5,781 nucleotides of DNA, taken from the NCBI RefSeq assembly GCF_002293435.1, contig NZ_DBDF01000001.1:2357-8137 (forward strand). Direction: 5' to 3'. Position numbers and translations under genes: made by a program. Below, one piece after another: positions 5,585 through 5,781 of the stretch. How positions within the stretch are numbered: the first letter of the stretch is position 1; each line of letters starts with the position of its first letter. The notes under the pieces were generated by a model. That model was given only the letters and a program-made list of their open reading frames with translations, had not been told where the DNA came from and did no database searches. The stretch comes from Bacteroides sp. UBA939. Its GTDB lineage: Bacteria; Bacteroidota; Bacteroidia; Bacteroidales; Bacteroidaceae.

Positions 5585-5781
5585 ATGGCACAATTAAACT
5601 TTGGTGGTGTTATCGAGAATGTGATGACCCGTGAAGAATTTCCTTTGGAAAAAGCACGTGAGATTTTAAAAGATGAAACAATTGCAGTTATCGGTTATGG
5701 TGTTCAGGGACCCGGACAGGCATGTAACCTGCGTGATAATGGTTTCAACGTAATCGTCGGACAACGTCCGGGCAAGACTTA
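5585..5781 (+). CDS. ilvC: Ketol-acid reductoisomerase IlvC, N-terminal part (runs off window)
   Basis: IlvC isomerises acetolactate or acetohydroxybutyrate and reduces the product with NAD(P)H and Mg to the dihydroxy acids used by IlvD. Only 65 codons are present, opening MAQLNFGGVIENVMTREEF. The Rossmann dinucleotide-binding motif GYGVQG is at 37-42, followed by GPGQACNLRDNGFNVIVGQRPG. That helix differs from the common bacterial GSQGHAHALNLRDSG and is closer to fungal Ilv5 (GYGQGLNLRDNG, from memory). The cofactor-specificity loop begins at about Gly59-Arg61 and continues past the window end. The ATG at 5585 is preceded by an A-rich leader with no Shine-Dalgarno motif. The 182-base gap to the thioesterase gene lacks a TAnnTTTG promoter, so ilvC may be read through from upstream. 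Confidence 0.95.
   Translation, partial: MAQLNFGGVIENVMTREEFPLEKAREILKDETIAVIGYGVQGPGQACNLRDNGFNVIVGQRPGKT

Overview
The window holds most of a branched-chain amino acid (isoleucine/valine) biosynthesis operon, all on the + strand, from a Bacteroidota member, most likely a gut Bacteroides or close relative. Three things point there. The gene order is ilvD - ilvB - ilvN/H - acyl-ACP thioesterase - ilvC. The promoter is Bacteroides-type (TTTG, 19 bp, TAnnTTTG). Most starts are preceded by A-rich sequence rather than Shine-Dalgarno motifs. The organism call is inference from these traits and from recalled similarity, not from a database search.

Layout. Positions 1-140 carry no gene I can support. 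A promoter at 141-171 should start transcription near 176-180. The RNA then has a 24-codon leader ORF (209-283) with 11 Leu/Ile/Val codons, including four consecutive Val codons near its end. Next come a perfect antiterminator pairing (280-291 with 327-338) and a competing intrinsic terminator (327-359), 21 bases before ilvD. This is a textbook ribosome-mediated attenuator, which was not pre-labelled and is the main regulatory find. ilvD (381-2183) follows. The ilvD-ilvB gap contains an 80-bp near-perfect inverted repeat (2230-2309). ilvB (2368-4062), ilvN/H (4088-4660) and the thioesterase gene (4653-5402, overlapping the previous gene by 8 bases) are tightly packed. A 182-base gap with three separate short-spacer dyads leads to ilvC (5585 to the window end, truncated).

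How the genes work together. IlvB with its ACT-domain regulatory subunit makes acetolactate or acetohydroxybutyrate. IlvC isomerises and reduces these, and IlvD dehydrates the products to the 2-keto acids that precede Val, Leu and Ile. The same keto acids give the branched acyl-CoA primers for the iso/anteiso fatty acids common in Bacteroides. That may be why an acyl-ACP thioesterase is translationally coupled to the acetolactate synthase regulatory subunit. The attenuator would shut the operon down when charged Val, Ile and Leu tRNAs are plentiful.
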